Shown in pieces: positions 8,717 through 17,780 of a stretch of 64,000 nt of DNA (positions are counted from its first letter, which is position 1; every line of letters starts with the position of its first letter). This DNA comes from Ardenticatenaceae bacterium (GTDB lineage: Bacteria; Chloroflexota; Anaerolineae; Promineifilales; Promineifilaceae), in contig JACKCB010000002.1 in assembly GCA_020634235.1 (NCBI GenBank), positions 496,001 through 560,000 on the forward strand, given 5' to 3'. The position numbers and the translations under genes were made by a program. The notes under the pieces are model-generated. The model was not told where the DNA came from and ran no database searches. It saw only the letters and a program-made list of their open reading frames with translations.

Positions 8717-9196
8717 TCACCAGCCCAGGTGGATAGTCGCCCCGGCCGGGTCAGCCAACTCCTCGGCCAGCGGCAGCATCTCCTCATACACCCGGCTCTC
8801 CGCCACCGCCAACTGCGCGCCACTGGCCAGCAGCAGCGACACCACGTACACATAATGCCGGTTGCGCCCGCTGCCCCGCCGCTCCCGCCGCACCCACACC
8901 TCCTGCAAATCCGCCAGCCCGGCCACACGGCTGCCCCTGCGCCGCAGTTCCCGCCGCTCATGGTCAATGGTCAGCGGCTGGAACCTGACCAGGTCGCGCA
9001 CCCAGGTAAAGCTAGCCACCCCCAACATAAACAGCACAAACAAGGCTATGGGCCAGGAAAAGCGGAACCAGGCCAGCAGCGGCACAACAACCAGCAGCAT
9101 GACCACGGCCTGCAGGGCCACGCCCGCCAACCACGTCCAGGAACGCCGGATGAGCGTCTCGCGGGGCGAGGAACGGTTAATGGTGAACCGGCTCAT
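8717..9196 (-). CDS. small two-TM membrane protein, unknown function
   Basis: A 159-residue protein with two adjacent membrane segments (about 24-45 and 50-72). A hydrophilic C-terminal half follows (FQPLTIDHERRELRRRGSRV... then a beta-rich stretch). That pattern, a TM pair followed by a PH-like or EbsA-like beta domain, also occurs in the gene just upstream, and the two look like distant paralogues. The start at 9196 overlaps the upstream stop as ATGA, so they are translationally coupled. I do not recognise a named family. MITE copy 2 abuts its stop. Confidence 0.75.
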   Translation of the reverse strand: MSRFTINRSSPRETLIRRSWTWLAGVALQAVVMLLVVVPLLAWFRFSWPIALFVLFMLGVASFTWVRDLVRFQPLTIDHERRELRRRGSRVAGLADLQEVWVRRERRGSGRNRHYVYVVSLLLASGAQLAVAESRVYEEMLPLAEELADPAGATIHLGW

Positions 9197-9786
9197 ACTC
9201 GCACCTCGGTCGGCAGCCCACAAAGGGCGGCAATCTCGGCCAGCGCCGCCTGGGCACTCTGTTCATCAAGCGTTTCGCCCAGATGGATGCGCCCCCGGTC
9301 TTGCAGGATCACGTTTAGCCGGTAGCGGTCGGCCGTGCCGTGGGCGTGTACCTGGCGCAGTTGCAGATGGTCAATATCACGAAAGGGGGCCGCATTCCCC
9401 CAGTTGCGCTTCAGCACCCGCTGGTTGCGGTCAAAGGTGAAGCGCCAATCGGTGGTCAACAGCCGCCAGGCCACGCTGAACAGCGAGCCAAGCAGCAGCA
9501 AAATGGGCAGGATGAAGAAGAGGAGTGGGAAGAGGACCATGAAATTCCCGGCCGGGTCTGCCAACACCAGGCGCAGCGAGGCCAACAGACCCTCGCCGGC
9601 AAAGAAATATGGCCGGCCGGCCAGCAAGAAGAAGCCCAGGAAGAAAGCCAGCCCAATCCCCAGCACCAGGCTCTGCGCCACCGGCCCCAACAGCGATGAC
9701 AGCGAGCGCTGCACCATAATCTGCCCCGGCCGGGGGCGGCTCAACGTCAGCGACGGCTTAAGCCACGAGGAAATCATCTGCGCCAT
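9193..9786 (-). CDS. membrane protein, probable paralogue of the downstream gene
   Basis: A 197-residue protein with two hydrophobic segments (about 38-60 and 80-110) and a C-terminal soluble domain (WRFTFDRNQRVLKRNWG ... FRDIDHLQLRQV ... IHLGETLDEQ). The soluble part resembles the beta-rich domain of the neighbouring 159-residue protein, in particular the phrase of the type FDRNQRVLKRN / IDHERRELRRR. No catalytic motif is visible. It starts 17 nt after the stop of the E1 gene, so the three genes form an operon on the minus strand. A link to 2-oxoacid metabolism is only positional. Confidence 0.75.
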   Translation of the reverse strand: MAQMISSWLKPSLTLSRPRPGQIMVQRSLSSLLGPVAQSLVLGIGLAFFLGFFLLAGRPYFFAGEGLLASLRLVLADPAGNFMVLFPLLFFILPILLLLGSLFSVAWRLLTTDWRFTFDRNQRVLKRNWGNAAPFRDIDHLQLRQVHAHGTADRYRLNVILQDRGRIHLGETLDEQSAQAALAEIAALCGLPTEVRV

Positions 9787-9803
9787 ATGTCAACCTCAGA
9801 CAA

Positions 9804-11867
9804 CTAAAAAGCCAGCAAATCAGCCATACGCTGCCGGATTTCGGCCACGCCCGGCACCACCGCATTCATCAGCGCATAGTTAAACGGCACCGGCACCGGC
9901 GGCGCGGCCAGCCGCTCCACCGGTCCATCCAGGTCCATAAACGCCTCCTGCGCAATCGTGGCCGCAATCTCCGCCCCAAAACCGCCCAGGCCAATATCCT
10001 CATGCACAATCAGGCACTTCGACGTCTTACGCACCGACGCCAGCACCGCTTCCTTGTCCCAGGGCACAATCGTGCGCAGGTCCAGCACCTCGATGCCGGC
10101 ATCCAGTTCCCGCGCCGCCAGTTCGCAGCGCTCCACCATCGCCCCCCAGGTCACCACCGTCAGGGCACTGCCGCGGCTGACAAAGCGCGCCTGGCCAAAC
10201 GGCACCACATACGCATCGCCCGGATAAGGGCGGCGGGCCCAGGCGGCATCCATCTGCGCCCGGTGCTCAAAAAAGATGGTGGGATCGTTGCCGCGCAGGG
10301 CGGCGCGCAGCAGCCCCACGGCATCCTCGGCATTAGAGGGAAACGCCACCCGCCAGCCCACGGCATGGGCAAAGGTCACTTCGCTGGTGACACTGTGCCA
10401 GGGATCGCCCACCTTGCGGCCAAAGCCGCCAGCCACGCGCACCACGATCGGCGCGGCGAAGCGGTTAGCGGTCCGCCAGCGCAGGGTGCCGCAGTTGTTA
10501 AGCTGCTCGGTCGCGGGGTCGGCGTACTTGCGAAACTGGATTTCGGGCGCGGGCATCAGCCCGGCCAGGGCCAGCCCCACGGCCCGGCCGATGATACCTT
10601 CTTCAGACAGGCTGGTATCGAAGACACGCTCCTCACCATGCCGGGCTTGCAGGGCCATCGTGGCAATGTGCACGCCCCCTTTTTCGCCAACGTCTTCGCC
10701 AAAGACGACGAGGCGCGGGTTGGTGGCCAGTTCGCTGTCCAGCGTGCGGCGGATGGCTTCGACCAGGTTGATGCGCCGGGGATCGCTGACCTGGGGGGTG
10801 GGGTCCCCGGCCGGGAGCACAATCCCCTCGGCCGCCAACCCACCTACCCCGGCCGGGTCGGCATCGTCGTGCCACACATGCCGGGTAATATTCGCGGTGT
10901 CAGGTTGGGGCTGCTGCAGGGCGGCGTCGCGGGCGGCGGCCACTTCGGCCTGCACATCGGCCACCAGCGCTTCCCACCCGGCCGGGGGCAGGCAGGCCGG
11001 CACCAGGTAGTCACGCAGCGCCGGCAGCGGGTCTTGCGCCCATTCCGCTTGCAGCAGTTCGGCCGGTTTGTACGCCTGGTTGTCGTGCCCGGAATGACCG
11101 CTCAGGCGGGGAACCTCCAGCCGCAGCAGCGCCGGCCCCGCCCACTGGCGCACATAATTAACCGCTTCCGCCACCAGGTTGGCCGTCCCGGCCGGGGCTG
11201 TGCCGCTCCCCTGCCAGATACGCAAATTCTGGAACGCGGCCAGGTTTTCGGCAATGTTGCCTCCCGGTGTCTGCAAATGTTTGCGCACCGAAATGGCGTA
11301 GCCATTATCCTCAATCACAAACAGCACCGGCAGGCGCAGCGTCGTGGCCATGGTCAGCGCCGACCAGAAGCCATTGGTGGCCACAGAGCCATCGCCGCCA
11401 AAAATCACCACCATACTGCTGGCGGCCGCCGTCTCTCCCAGCCGCCGCACCCGGTATTGGATGGCCTGCGCCCAGCCAATGGCCGGCGTATACTGCGAAC
11501 CCACATCCCCGGCCATGGGCAGCACCGTCGCCCGCCCCCGTCGCGGCATATTAAACACCACACCCACATCCCGGCCGGCGCTCACGCTGCCCACCCGCGC
11601 CATCCCACAAGCAAACGCTTCCTCAATCGTCAGCCCGGCCCCCAACATGAACGGCCGGGAACGGTAATAGACACTGGCCGCATCCATGGGCTGGTCCAAC
11701 AGTTGGCTGATTAACACCTGCCCCAACTCATGCCCCCGCGCCGAGAACTGGTAAGGCACCAACCCTTGCGGGTACAACTCCGCCTCCTCCAGGTCGTCCA
11801 TAGTGCGCGAAACCAGAATGCAGCGCGCAACCGCCTGCCAATCAAATGCGGGATGAATATCGGCCAA
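9804..11867 (-). CDS. 2-oxoacid (branched-chain type) dehydrogenase E1, alpha and beta fused
   Basis: Thiamine-diphosphate enzyme that decarboxylates a 2-oxoacid and transfers the acyl group to lipoyl-E2. The 687-residue product joins both E1 chains. The alpha half contains the TPP motif GGDGSVATNG...VIEDN (about 157-188). The beta half starts near residue 365 with INLVEAIRRTL...VVFGEDVGEKGG and continues with the SEEGIIGRAVGLALAG and PIVVRVAGGFG regions. I start at TTG 11867-11865, which has a strong GGAGG six bases upstream; in-frame ATGs further up (11921, 11996) lack this. No E2 or E3 gene is in the window, so they must be elsewhere. Two small membrane proteins follow in the operon. Confidence 0.88.
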   Translation of the reverse strand: MADIHPAFDWQAVARCILVSRTMDDLEEAELYPQGLVPYQFSARGHELGQVLISQLLDQPMDAASVYYRSRPFMLGAGLTIEEAFACGMARVGSVSAGRDVGVVFNMPRRGRATVLPMAGDVGSQYTPAIGWAQAIQYRVRRLGETAAASSMVVIFGGDGSVATNGFWSALTMATTLRLPVLFVIEDNGYAISVRKHLQTPGGNIAENLAAFQNLRIWQGSGTAPAGTANLVAEAVNYVRQWAGPALLRLEVPRLSGHSGHDNQAYKPAELLQAEWAQDPLPALRDYLVPACLPPAGWEALVADVQAEVAAARDAALQQPQPDTANITRHVWHDDADPAGVGGLAAEGIVLPAGDPTPQVSDPRRINLVEAIRRTLDSELATNPRLVVFGEDVGEKGGVHIATMALQARHGEERVFDTSLSEEGIIGRAVGLALAGLMPAPEIQFRKYADPATEQLNNCGTLRWRTANRFAAPIVVRVAGGFGRKVGDPWHSVTSEVTFAHAVGWRVAFPSNAEDAVGLLRAALRGNDPTIFFEHRAQMDAAWARRPYPGDAYVVPFGQARFVSRGSALTVVTWGAMVERCELAARELDAGIEVLDLRTIVPWDKEAVLASVRKTSKCLIVHEDIGLGGFGAEIAATIAQEAFMDLDGPVERLAAPPVPVPFNYALMNAVVPGVAEIRQRMADLLAF

Positions 11868-11874
11868 TGTGATC

Positions 11875-11879
11875 CTCCG
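11875..11879 (-). promoter_or_regulatory. Shine-Dalgarno that fixes a TTG start for the E1 gene
   Basis: GGAGG on the minus strand, followed by six bases and then TTG. This decides the start of the fused E1 gene in favour of the rare codon over upstream ATGs. Confidence 0.65.
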
Positions 11880-12039
11880 TGTCAACTGATGTGGCGCAAA
11901 TGTTACCTTATTCAACCCCATTTCCGCAACGCCACACCCAACGACGTGCCCACGCCCACCAGGGATGTTCAGGTATAGGAAAGAAACCCATGACAATGTA
12001 GGAAATTATGACTAGCCTCCAACCCCACTGGTAAAAGCA

Positions 12040-12048
12040 TGTTATAAT
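12040..12048 (+). promoter_or_regulatory. extended -10 promoter for the Tad-like gene cluster
   Basis: TGTTATAAT is an extended -10 element (TG, one base, TATAAT). No convincing -35 is seen. It lies in the AT-richer 321-base gap (11868-12188) between the divergent E1 and TadE-like genes, about 140 nt upstream of the latter. Apart from this and the E1 ribosome-binding site I see nothing else in the gap. Confidence 0.5.
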
Positions 12049-12188
12049 GGCTACCAGTGCGCTTTGTAACTAGATCAATTGATTATTATCGCCTTCTGAT
12101 TATCGTACTCTGGCATTTGCTGCAAGATTGTGGGCCATAGTCAAGTTCATTGCTTGTCATCATATGGTATCGGCAGATAGGATGTAGA

Positions 12189-14219
12189 ATGTCTCAACGG
12201 AAAGCAAAAGGACAGGCCCTGGCCGAGTTCGCGCTCATCATCGTTGTCTTGCTGCTGCTGGTTTTCATCATCATTGAAACCAGCCGTATCCTGTGGGGCT
12301 GGGTCACGGTGCAAAACGCGGCCCGCGAGGGTGCTCGCTATGCCACCACCGGCCGGGACGACTGCGCCGCCGTGCCCGACCGTTTGGGCTGTGTCATCAG
12401 CCGGACGCACGACATCCTCAGCGCCCTCCCCCTAAACGAAGACCCCAACCGCCTGTTTGAAGATGACAACTATTACCTGATCGAAGTCTACGGCGTTGAC
12501 CAGAACAACCAGCTCATCGCCAACTTCCCCGGGGCGGCCGGCAAGCCGGTGATTGTGCGCGTCTACTACCGCGTGCCCATCATCACCCCCCTTCTCCGGC
12601 CCATTCGCGAATCGCTCATGGTCTTTGGCCAGGTAACCCTGACCAACGAAGCCTTCAACTCCTTGGGCGGCGATAGTGCCGGCGTTGGCGTGCCACCACC
12701 GATCCCACCGCTGCCCACCCCAGGCGTCACCCCCAGCCCAACGGCCACCCCCACCACCGGCGCATCGCCTACAGCCACCGGCACATCCACCATCACCGTG
12801 ACCCCCTCACCCACACGCTGCAATACGCGCTTTGAAGACAACCTGATCCAGGGCGATACCTGGGCGGACGTGACGGGCGATGTGGGCGGCAACGTCATCC
12901 TGTACGATTTGAGTGTGGCCGGCACCCCGCCGGCTATTGGCACAGCCGTGATCGATGGCCCCTTCGGCGGCCATGACTGCCCCGGTTTTGTCCGCATTGC
13001 CCCGGTGGCCCCACCCCTGAGCGGCGGCCATGTCATCCTGGTGAGCAACAACTCCGACGGTTCTGAGGACACAGCCATTGTGCTCACGGCACCGCCCTCC
13101 CCCACGCCTTCGCCTACGGGCACGGCCACGGCCACATTCGCGCCAACCGGTACACCCACGCCAACGCCCAGCGCCACACCAGCAACGCCGTTTATCATTG
13201 TTTTCCCCAGTTGCCAGGCTGGTCCGGGGATCAATATCACCATTGAAGGGCACAACTGGACGAATGCCAGCCTGCCTATTACCCTCTTCTGGGTGCCACA
13301 AGGCCAGTCAGGCCAGGTGATTACGACGATCCCGGCCGGGCACGCGCCCTCCTTCACCTTCTCGTGGAGCAACCCCAATGTCCCGCAAGGCAGCCATCTG
13401 GTGCGTGCCGTGTCCGGCACAACCATCAAGGAAGCGCCACTAACCGTACCCTGTCCAAACATCACGCCAACAGCAACCATCTTCCCACCCACCTCCACAC
13501 CTAACCCGGCCGACTTAATCATTGGCCGGCCAGAGCTGCTGAGCACCCCGCCCATTGTGGAATACCGCCCGCTGCAATTCCGGGTTTCAATCACCAACAC
13601 CGGCACAATTGAGGTCAACAACCAGTTCTTCACCGACCTGTTCCTGGACCCGCCAGACAGCGCCATCTACAGCGATACGATCTCGCTCTTGTACAGCGGC
13701 GGCTATCGTGCCGTCTCCAGTCTGGCAGGCGGAGCCAGCCGGGTACTGACCATATCGGTGCCGCTGGGCTTCTCTGGTGGCCTCACCGTAACGCGGACTG
13801 TCTATGGCGTGGTGGACTCAATTCTACAGATTGACGAATCGAACGAGTTCAACAACATCAGCATACCACCGCTCTATGTGCCCAACGTCACGCCGGCCCC
13901 GTCCCCCACACCATCCCCTACACCCGATGGCATAGACCGGATCAGCGGTGTGGTGCGCAGCTTCATCTTCAACTGGGTGCCCCAATTCCGGGCGCAGGTG
14001 TTCCTGGTAAGCGGCGGCAATGTGCTGGCCTACACGGAGACGAACTCGAACGGTTACTATGAGTTCAACGGCGTTGCCGTGGGCACGTATGAGGTCTATG
14101 CTTGCCTGGATGTAGACACGGAGACGCATGTGGGGTCGCGCACGGGTATTGCACCGCCAAATCCGTTTGCCGACATTTTTATGCTATCGGACCCGGCCGG
14201 GTGCCCCTATGCTCCCTAA
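12189..14219 (+). CDS. TadE-like protein with Thr/Pro stalks, CARDB and carboxypeptidase-regulatory-like domains
   Basis: A 676-residue surface protein. Residues about 8-60 form a TadE-like pseudopilin head (KGQALAEFALIIVVLLLLVFIIIETSRILWGWVTVQNAAREGARYA). Thr/Pro-rich linkers follow (about 180-205 and 300-330). A CARDB-like beta domain lies at about 435-560 (ADLIIGRPELLSTPPIVEYRPLQFRVSITNTG...NNISIPPLYV), then a second Thr/Pro linker and a C-terminal carboxypeptidase-regulatory-like domain (ISGVVRSF...AYTETNSNGYYEFNGVAVGTYEVYACLD). TadE proteins are minor components of Flp-type pili, normally about 150-200 residues, so this one is unusually large. The start at 12189 follows GGATG; an earlier in-frame ATG at 12150 adds unrelated residues. 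Confidence 0.82.
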   Translation: MSQRKAKGQALAEFALIIVVLLLLVFIIIETSRILWGWVTVQNAAREGARYATTGRDDCAAVPDRLGCVISRTHDILSALPLNEDPNRLFEDDNYYLIEVYGVDQNNQLIANFPGAAGKPVIVRVYYRVPIITPLLRPIRESLMVFGQVTLTNEAFNSLGGDSAGVGVPPPIPPLPTPGVTPSPTATPTTGASPTATGTSTITVTPSPTRCNTRFEDNLIQGDTWADVTGDVGGNVILYDLSVAGTPPAIGTAVIDGPFGGHDCPGFVRIAPVAPPLSGGHVILVSNNSDGSEDTAIVLTAPPSPTPSPTGTATATFAPTGTPTPTPSATPATPFIIVFPSCQAGPGINITIEGHNWTNASLPITLFWVPQGQSGQVITTIPAGHAPSFTFSWSNPNVPQGSHLVRAVSGTTIKEAPLTVPCPNITPTATIFPPTSTPNPADLIIGRPELLSTPPIVEYRPLQFRVSITNTGTIEVNNQFFTDLFLDPPDSAIYSDTISLLYSGGYRAVSSLAGGASRVLTISVPLGFSGGLTVTRTVYGVVDSILQIDESNEFNNISIPPLYVPNVTPAPSPTPSPTPDGIDRISGVVRSFIFNWVPQFRAQVFLVSGGNVLAYTETNSNGYYEFNGVAVGTYEVYACLDVDTETHVGSRTGIAPPNPFADIFMLSDPAGCPYAP

Positions 14220-14239
14220 TGCTGCAACGGTAATGGCGT

Positions 14240-15598
14240 ATGACTAAAAGACCGCTTTCACTTCTAATCCTGACCTTCCTGCTGGGGCTGGCCGCTGTAT
14301 TCAACTGGCAGCGGTCCCGGCCGGTTCAGGCCGGCCCCAACCCCACCTCGCCACCCAACTGGGAACAACAACCACCCGGCACAGCCATCTCGGTCGGCGG
14401 CGGCTCAGTGGGGGCCGACACGCCCAACATCAGCATTGCCCCCAACCAGCGCCTGCTCATCGTCTACAACAACTGGACCGGCGGCCCCAGCAACCGCGAC
14501 CCCTACTTCGCCGTCTCCAACAACGGCGGCAGCAGTTGGTCGTCCCCGGCGGCCATCTACACCAGCCCCGGCATAGACTCCTTCCATGTGAATGCAACCT
14601 ATGACGCCGCCAACACGGCCCATGCCCTTTGGGCCGAAAACGACGGCGCCTTGCCGCTCAGCACCGCCTCCCTACGCTATTCCAGGAACGCCGGCAGCGG
14701 TTGGAGCGCCAACCCGGCCACCCTCTCGTCCCTCTCATCCCCCCTACCCATCATTGTAGACCCGGTAATAGTGGCCGGGGCCAACAACAACCTGGACGCC
14801 GTTTGGGCTGAAGGCAACCCCATCGGCGCAGGTGGTAATCCCAACATTTATTACGCTCGCTCAACCGATGGCGGCCAGACCTGGAGCGGCAAGAATCCGA
14901 TCCGGTCGACTTCGCCATCGTCCCGCCTGCCCAGCCTGGCCGTCTCAGACGATAACCGGCGGCACGTGGTCTGGGCAGAAGGCGCAGTGGGCGGCTCAAC
15001 CCTGGTGCTCTATTCCCAGGGCACGCTCCAGGGCAGCGACCTTGTCTGGAGCACCCCCATCACGCTGTCGCTGGGCATCACAGATACAGCCACGCAGCCG
15101 CAGATTGTGGCCGATGGCAACACCTTGCATGTTTCTTTTACTCGCTCGCGCACGGTTGACCCCATTTATGGCGACCGGGACCAGTGGGTAATGTATACCG
15201 CTTGCACTGCCGACTGCAGCAATTTGCCCAACTGGTCACCCCGGAAAACGGTGTCGGGCGAAGAAGATCCGGTAAAGGTAACCCAAAACACGCCGTTTGA
15301 CCTGGTCTCCAGCCTGACCACCGGCAATGGTTGTCCTTTTGTCTTCTTCCATGGCGCGGTGCCCGGGACGTTTGACCGGGAGCTTATCTGGGATGTCAAC
15401 AAGTGTGACAACTGGGCTGGCGGTGGGCGCGATCGGATGACGGATGAGTCTATGCGCGGCATTAACCCCAGCGTAACCAGCAGCGGCAACCGGCTGCACG
15501 TGGCCTATGAATGGGTGGCGGAACCTGTGCACCATGTGTACTGGATGTCCGGCAAGATGCAGTCGGCGGTCTATCTGCCCATTGTCCGGCGGCGCTAA
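14240..15598 (+). CDS. secreted BNR/sialidase-like repeat protein
   Basis: A 452-residue exported protein with an N-terminal signal peptide (about 5-28, followed by a VQA-type cleavage site). It has repeated Asp-box-like turns (e.g. SNNGGSSWSSPAAIY, STDGGQTWSGKNP), which define BNR/sialidase-type beta-propellers. A catalytic Arg triad of true sialidases is not evident, so it may be a binding propeller. It ends SAVYLPIVRRR, a hydrophobic-then-basic tail. It lies 20 nt after the TadE-like gene and is probably part of the same transcript. The surface or adhesion role is inferred from context. Confidence 0.75.
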   Translation: MTKRPLSLLILTFLLGLAAVFNWQRSRPVQAGPNPTSPPNWEQQPPGTAISVGGGSVGADTPNISIAPNQRLLIVYNNWTGGPSNRDPYFAVSNNGGSSWSSPAAIYTSPGIDSFHVNATYDAANTAHALWAENDGALPLSTASLRYSRNAGSGWSANPATLSSLSSPLPIIVDPVIVAGANNNLDAVWAEGNPIGAGGNPNIYYARSTDGGQTWSGKNPIRSTSPSSRLPSLAVSDDNRRHVVWAEGAVGGSTLVLYSQGTLQGSDLVWSTPITLSLGITDTATQPQIVADGNTLHVSFTRSRTVDPIYGDRDQWVMYTACTADCSNLPNWSPRKTVSGEEDPVKVTQNTPFDLVSSLTTGNGCPFVFFHGAVPGTFDRELIWDVNKCDNWAGGGRDRMTDESMRGINPSVTSSGNRLHVAYEWVAEPVHHVYWMSGKMQSAVYLPIVRRR

Positions 15599-15633
15599 GG
15601 GTCCGTCCAAGATCAACTTTGGACTTTCCGTTC

Positions 15634-15677
15634 GTAGTAACCGCTTTAGCGGTCTGCACGGCTAAAGCCTTTACTAC
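15634..15677. repeat. imperfect palindromic repeat (REP-like)
   Basis: Left arm GTAGTAACCGCTTTAG (15634-15649) and right arm CTAAAGCCTTTACTAC (15662-15677) pair with two mismatches around a 12-base loop. It sits in the only sizeable gap within the Tad-like cluster. There is no T tract, so an interspersed palindrome is more likely than a terminator. Confidence 0.6.
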
Positions 15678-15710
15678 AAACTTCATTGCCAGCGAATCCT
15701 TAGGGACGGT

Positions 15711-16361
15711 ATGACCCGTGTAGAGCGAATTCTGACCATTTTGTTGGTCATTTTATTGGTGGCGGTGGTGGTGATGGCTGTTTTGTTTTGGCTCCGGCCG
15801 GGAGGTGGCAACCCGGCCGGGAACAGCATTGGCGTAGGCCTGGAACCAACCTCTGTCTTTCAGGGGCAGACGGCTCAGGTCGCCTTTGCCAGCGCCCAGG
15901 CCGCCGCCCGCGGCTGGCAGCCCGACGCCCAACTGCTAAAAGCGACCGCCACCTGGCCACAGGGCACCGGCCGGGACAAACTCATTCAAGGCGAATCAAC
16001 CTGGAACTTCACATTTTATGCGCCCGCCAGCCAATCCATCGCCGTCATCACCATCACCGATGGGCAGGCCAGCCTGGACAGCACCAAGACCCTTAGCGAA
16101 CCCATTGTCCCGGCCCCACTAGACATCACCGGCTGGCAGCTAGATAGCCGGGCCGCCATCCAGCGCATGTTGGCCGCCGGCGGCGACAGCTTTCTGAGCA
16201 GCGCTTCCTACACCATCCTGACCGTCGCCCTAACCACCAGCAACGAAAGCCAGCGCATCGAATGGCTGATCTCCCTGCTGGCCACCCAAAGCGGCAGCGC
16301 CTACACCATGCGCATCGATGCCACAACCGGCGAAATTCTGGAGATTATTCAGTCGCCCTAA
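15711..16361 (+). CDS. single-TM protein of unknown function in the Tad-like cluster
   Basis: A 216-residue protein with one N-terminal membrane anchor (about 6-29, ILTILLVILLVAVVVMAVLFWL). The extracellular part has a sequence resembling an Ig-like or secreted beta domain (TSVFQGQTAQVAFASAQAAARGWQPDAQLLKATATWP...). The C-terminal part contains a PepSY-like ending, YTMRIDATTGEILEII. I do not recognise a family with certainty. Its place between the BNR protein and the TadE-like gene (15-nt gap) points to a role in the same envelope assembly. Confidence 0.7.
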   Translation: MTRVERILTILLVILLVAVVVMAVLFWLRPGGGNPAGNSIGVGLEPTSVFQGQTAQVAFASAQAAARGWQPDAQLLKATATWPQGTGRDKLIQGESTWNFTFYAPASQSIAVITITDGQASLDSTKTLSEPIVPAPLDITGWQLDSRAAIQRMLAAGGDSFLSSASYTILTVALTTSNESQRIEWLISLLATQSGSAYTMRIDATTGEILEIIQSP

Positions 16362-16376
16362 AGGTTAGATGAGACC

Positions 16377-17675
16377 ATGAAAAAGCTGATTCAGTTCCTC
16401 AGACAATCCGCTAGAGGCCAGAGCCTGGCCGAAACAGCCCTCGTCATGCCCATTTTGGTGCTGCTCATCGCCGGCGTCATCGAGGCCAGCAACCTGGTCC
16501 TGGTCCAAAACCGCATCAGCACCGCGGCCCGCTCCGGCGCTCGCTTTGGGGCCAACGGTGGCGAAGACCCAGGCATTCTAAACGTCACCCTCAACACCGT
16601 CACCCAGACCCTCAGCCTGGACCCCAACATCTGGGATATCTGGGTGGTCCGGGCCGAAGTGGACGACAACCGGCAAATTCCAGCCGATCAATTCACCTTC
16701 ACCCACGTCTACGGCTCGCAGATGACCACGCTGTACACCGAAACCAACACCGTCACCTTCACCAATGACCTGAGATTACAAATTGAAGCCCAACTGCGGC
16801 TCAACGAGAACAACGATCCCAATGCCGACTCCAGCGGCCTGAAAGTCGTGGGGACCTACGTCCTGTACGAAATCGATTCTATCCTGGGGCTAGACGTATT
16901 GCCCACCCTGCTAAACTACAGGACTATCCAGGGCTTCAGCATCATGCGCCGGGCAGCGGTGGCAACTTCCATCGACCAGACAGAAGGCTGTCGCGGCGTC
17001 TTCCCCATCGTTCTAGAACAAGGCGTCCGCACCATCTCCCAGGCCGAATTCGATGCCATCCGGCCCCAGTTCACTTACCCCACCGGCATCAACGTCCCCC
17101 GCTGGGAGGACTTCCCGCGCCAACCACCGCCGGGCACCACCGCCCCGCTCCTGCAGGGCCTGGAAGGGTACGTCTTCAAGTTCAACGCCGGCAACTTCAC
17201 CAGCCGCAACTTTGACTGGCTGAAATGGAACACCAATATCACCGCCCTGAACGGCGGCGGCAATCTGCTGGCCACCTCGCTAACCTGGCCTGGCAACAGC
17301 AGCGACCACCAGAACCGCGGCGATAGTCCCAACCCGCCACCCGGTTCGTGGCCCTATCCGTTCACCTTCCGCGGCTTTGCCGAAGCCGGCGACCCGGAAG
17401 ATAACCAACTGCACGGCGGGGATTTCATCATGCGCGATGGTGTCTCCGGCGGCTTTGGCGGCCTGAACGTTGAACAGACCCTGCGCAGCCACATCGACAG
17501 CCAGCGCGTATTACGCATGGTGCTGTGGGATGCCAACGGCGACTCAGCCGAACCCCGTTACCGGGCCAGTGGCTTTGCCGTCTTCCGCATCCGCGGCTAC
17601 AGCACCAGCGGTGGCTGGCTGCTATTGGAACTCTATCGTCTGGATCTTTCTTGTGGCCAGACAATCAATAACTGA
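16377..17675 (+). CDS. TadE/TadG-like pilus assembly protein with large extracellular domain
   Basis: A 432-residue protein. Residues about 12-55 are a TadE-like pseudopilin segment (ARGQSLAETALVMPILVLLIAGVIEASNLVLVQNRISTAARSGARFGA), including the QSLAE motif processed in this family. The rest (about 60-430) is extracellular, rich in Asn, Gly and aromatic residues, with no named domain. The ATG follows AGGTTAG. The second TadE-type protein of the cluster; TadG-like follows 105 nt downstream. Confidence 0.82.
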   Translation: MKKLIQFLRQSARGQSLAETALVMPILVLLIAGVIEASNLVLVQNRISTAARSGARFGANGGEDPGILNVTLNTVTQTLSLDPNIWDIWVVRAEVDDNRQIPADQFTFTHVYGSQMTTLYTETNTVTFTNDLRLQIEAQLRLNENNDPNADSSGLKVVGTYVLYEIDSILGLDVLPTLLNYRTIQGFSIMRRAAVATSIDQTEGCRGVFPIVLEQGVRTISQAEFDAIRPQFTYPTGINVPRWEDFPRQPPPGTTAPLLQGLEGYVFKFNAGNFTSRNFDWLKWNTNITALNGGGNLLATSLTWPGNSSDHQNRGDSPNPPPGSWPYPFTFRGFAEAGDPEDNQLHGGDFIMRDGVSGGFGGLNVEQTLRSHIDSQRVLRMVLWDANGDSAEPRYRASGFAVFRIRGYSTSGGWLLLELYRLDLSCGQTINN

Positions 17676-17780
17676 CCGGACAGTGGCGACTCTCTTGTCG
17701 GGATTGACCTTGACCAGTAGACCAGGCTGAATGGCGCTAACAGGTTCAAGGACATTCGTTAGCTCCTGAGGAATGGAAAC

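Noticed and set aside
10002..11714. Open frame of 570 codons on the plus strand
   Set aside because: Antisense to the E1 gene; composition typical of shadow frames.
12064..12089. TTGTAA and TATTAT as a promoter
   Set aside because: The spacer is only 14 bases; the extended -10 at 12040-12048 is better.
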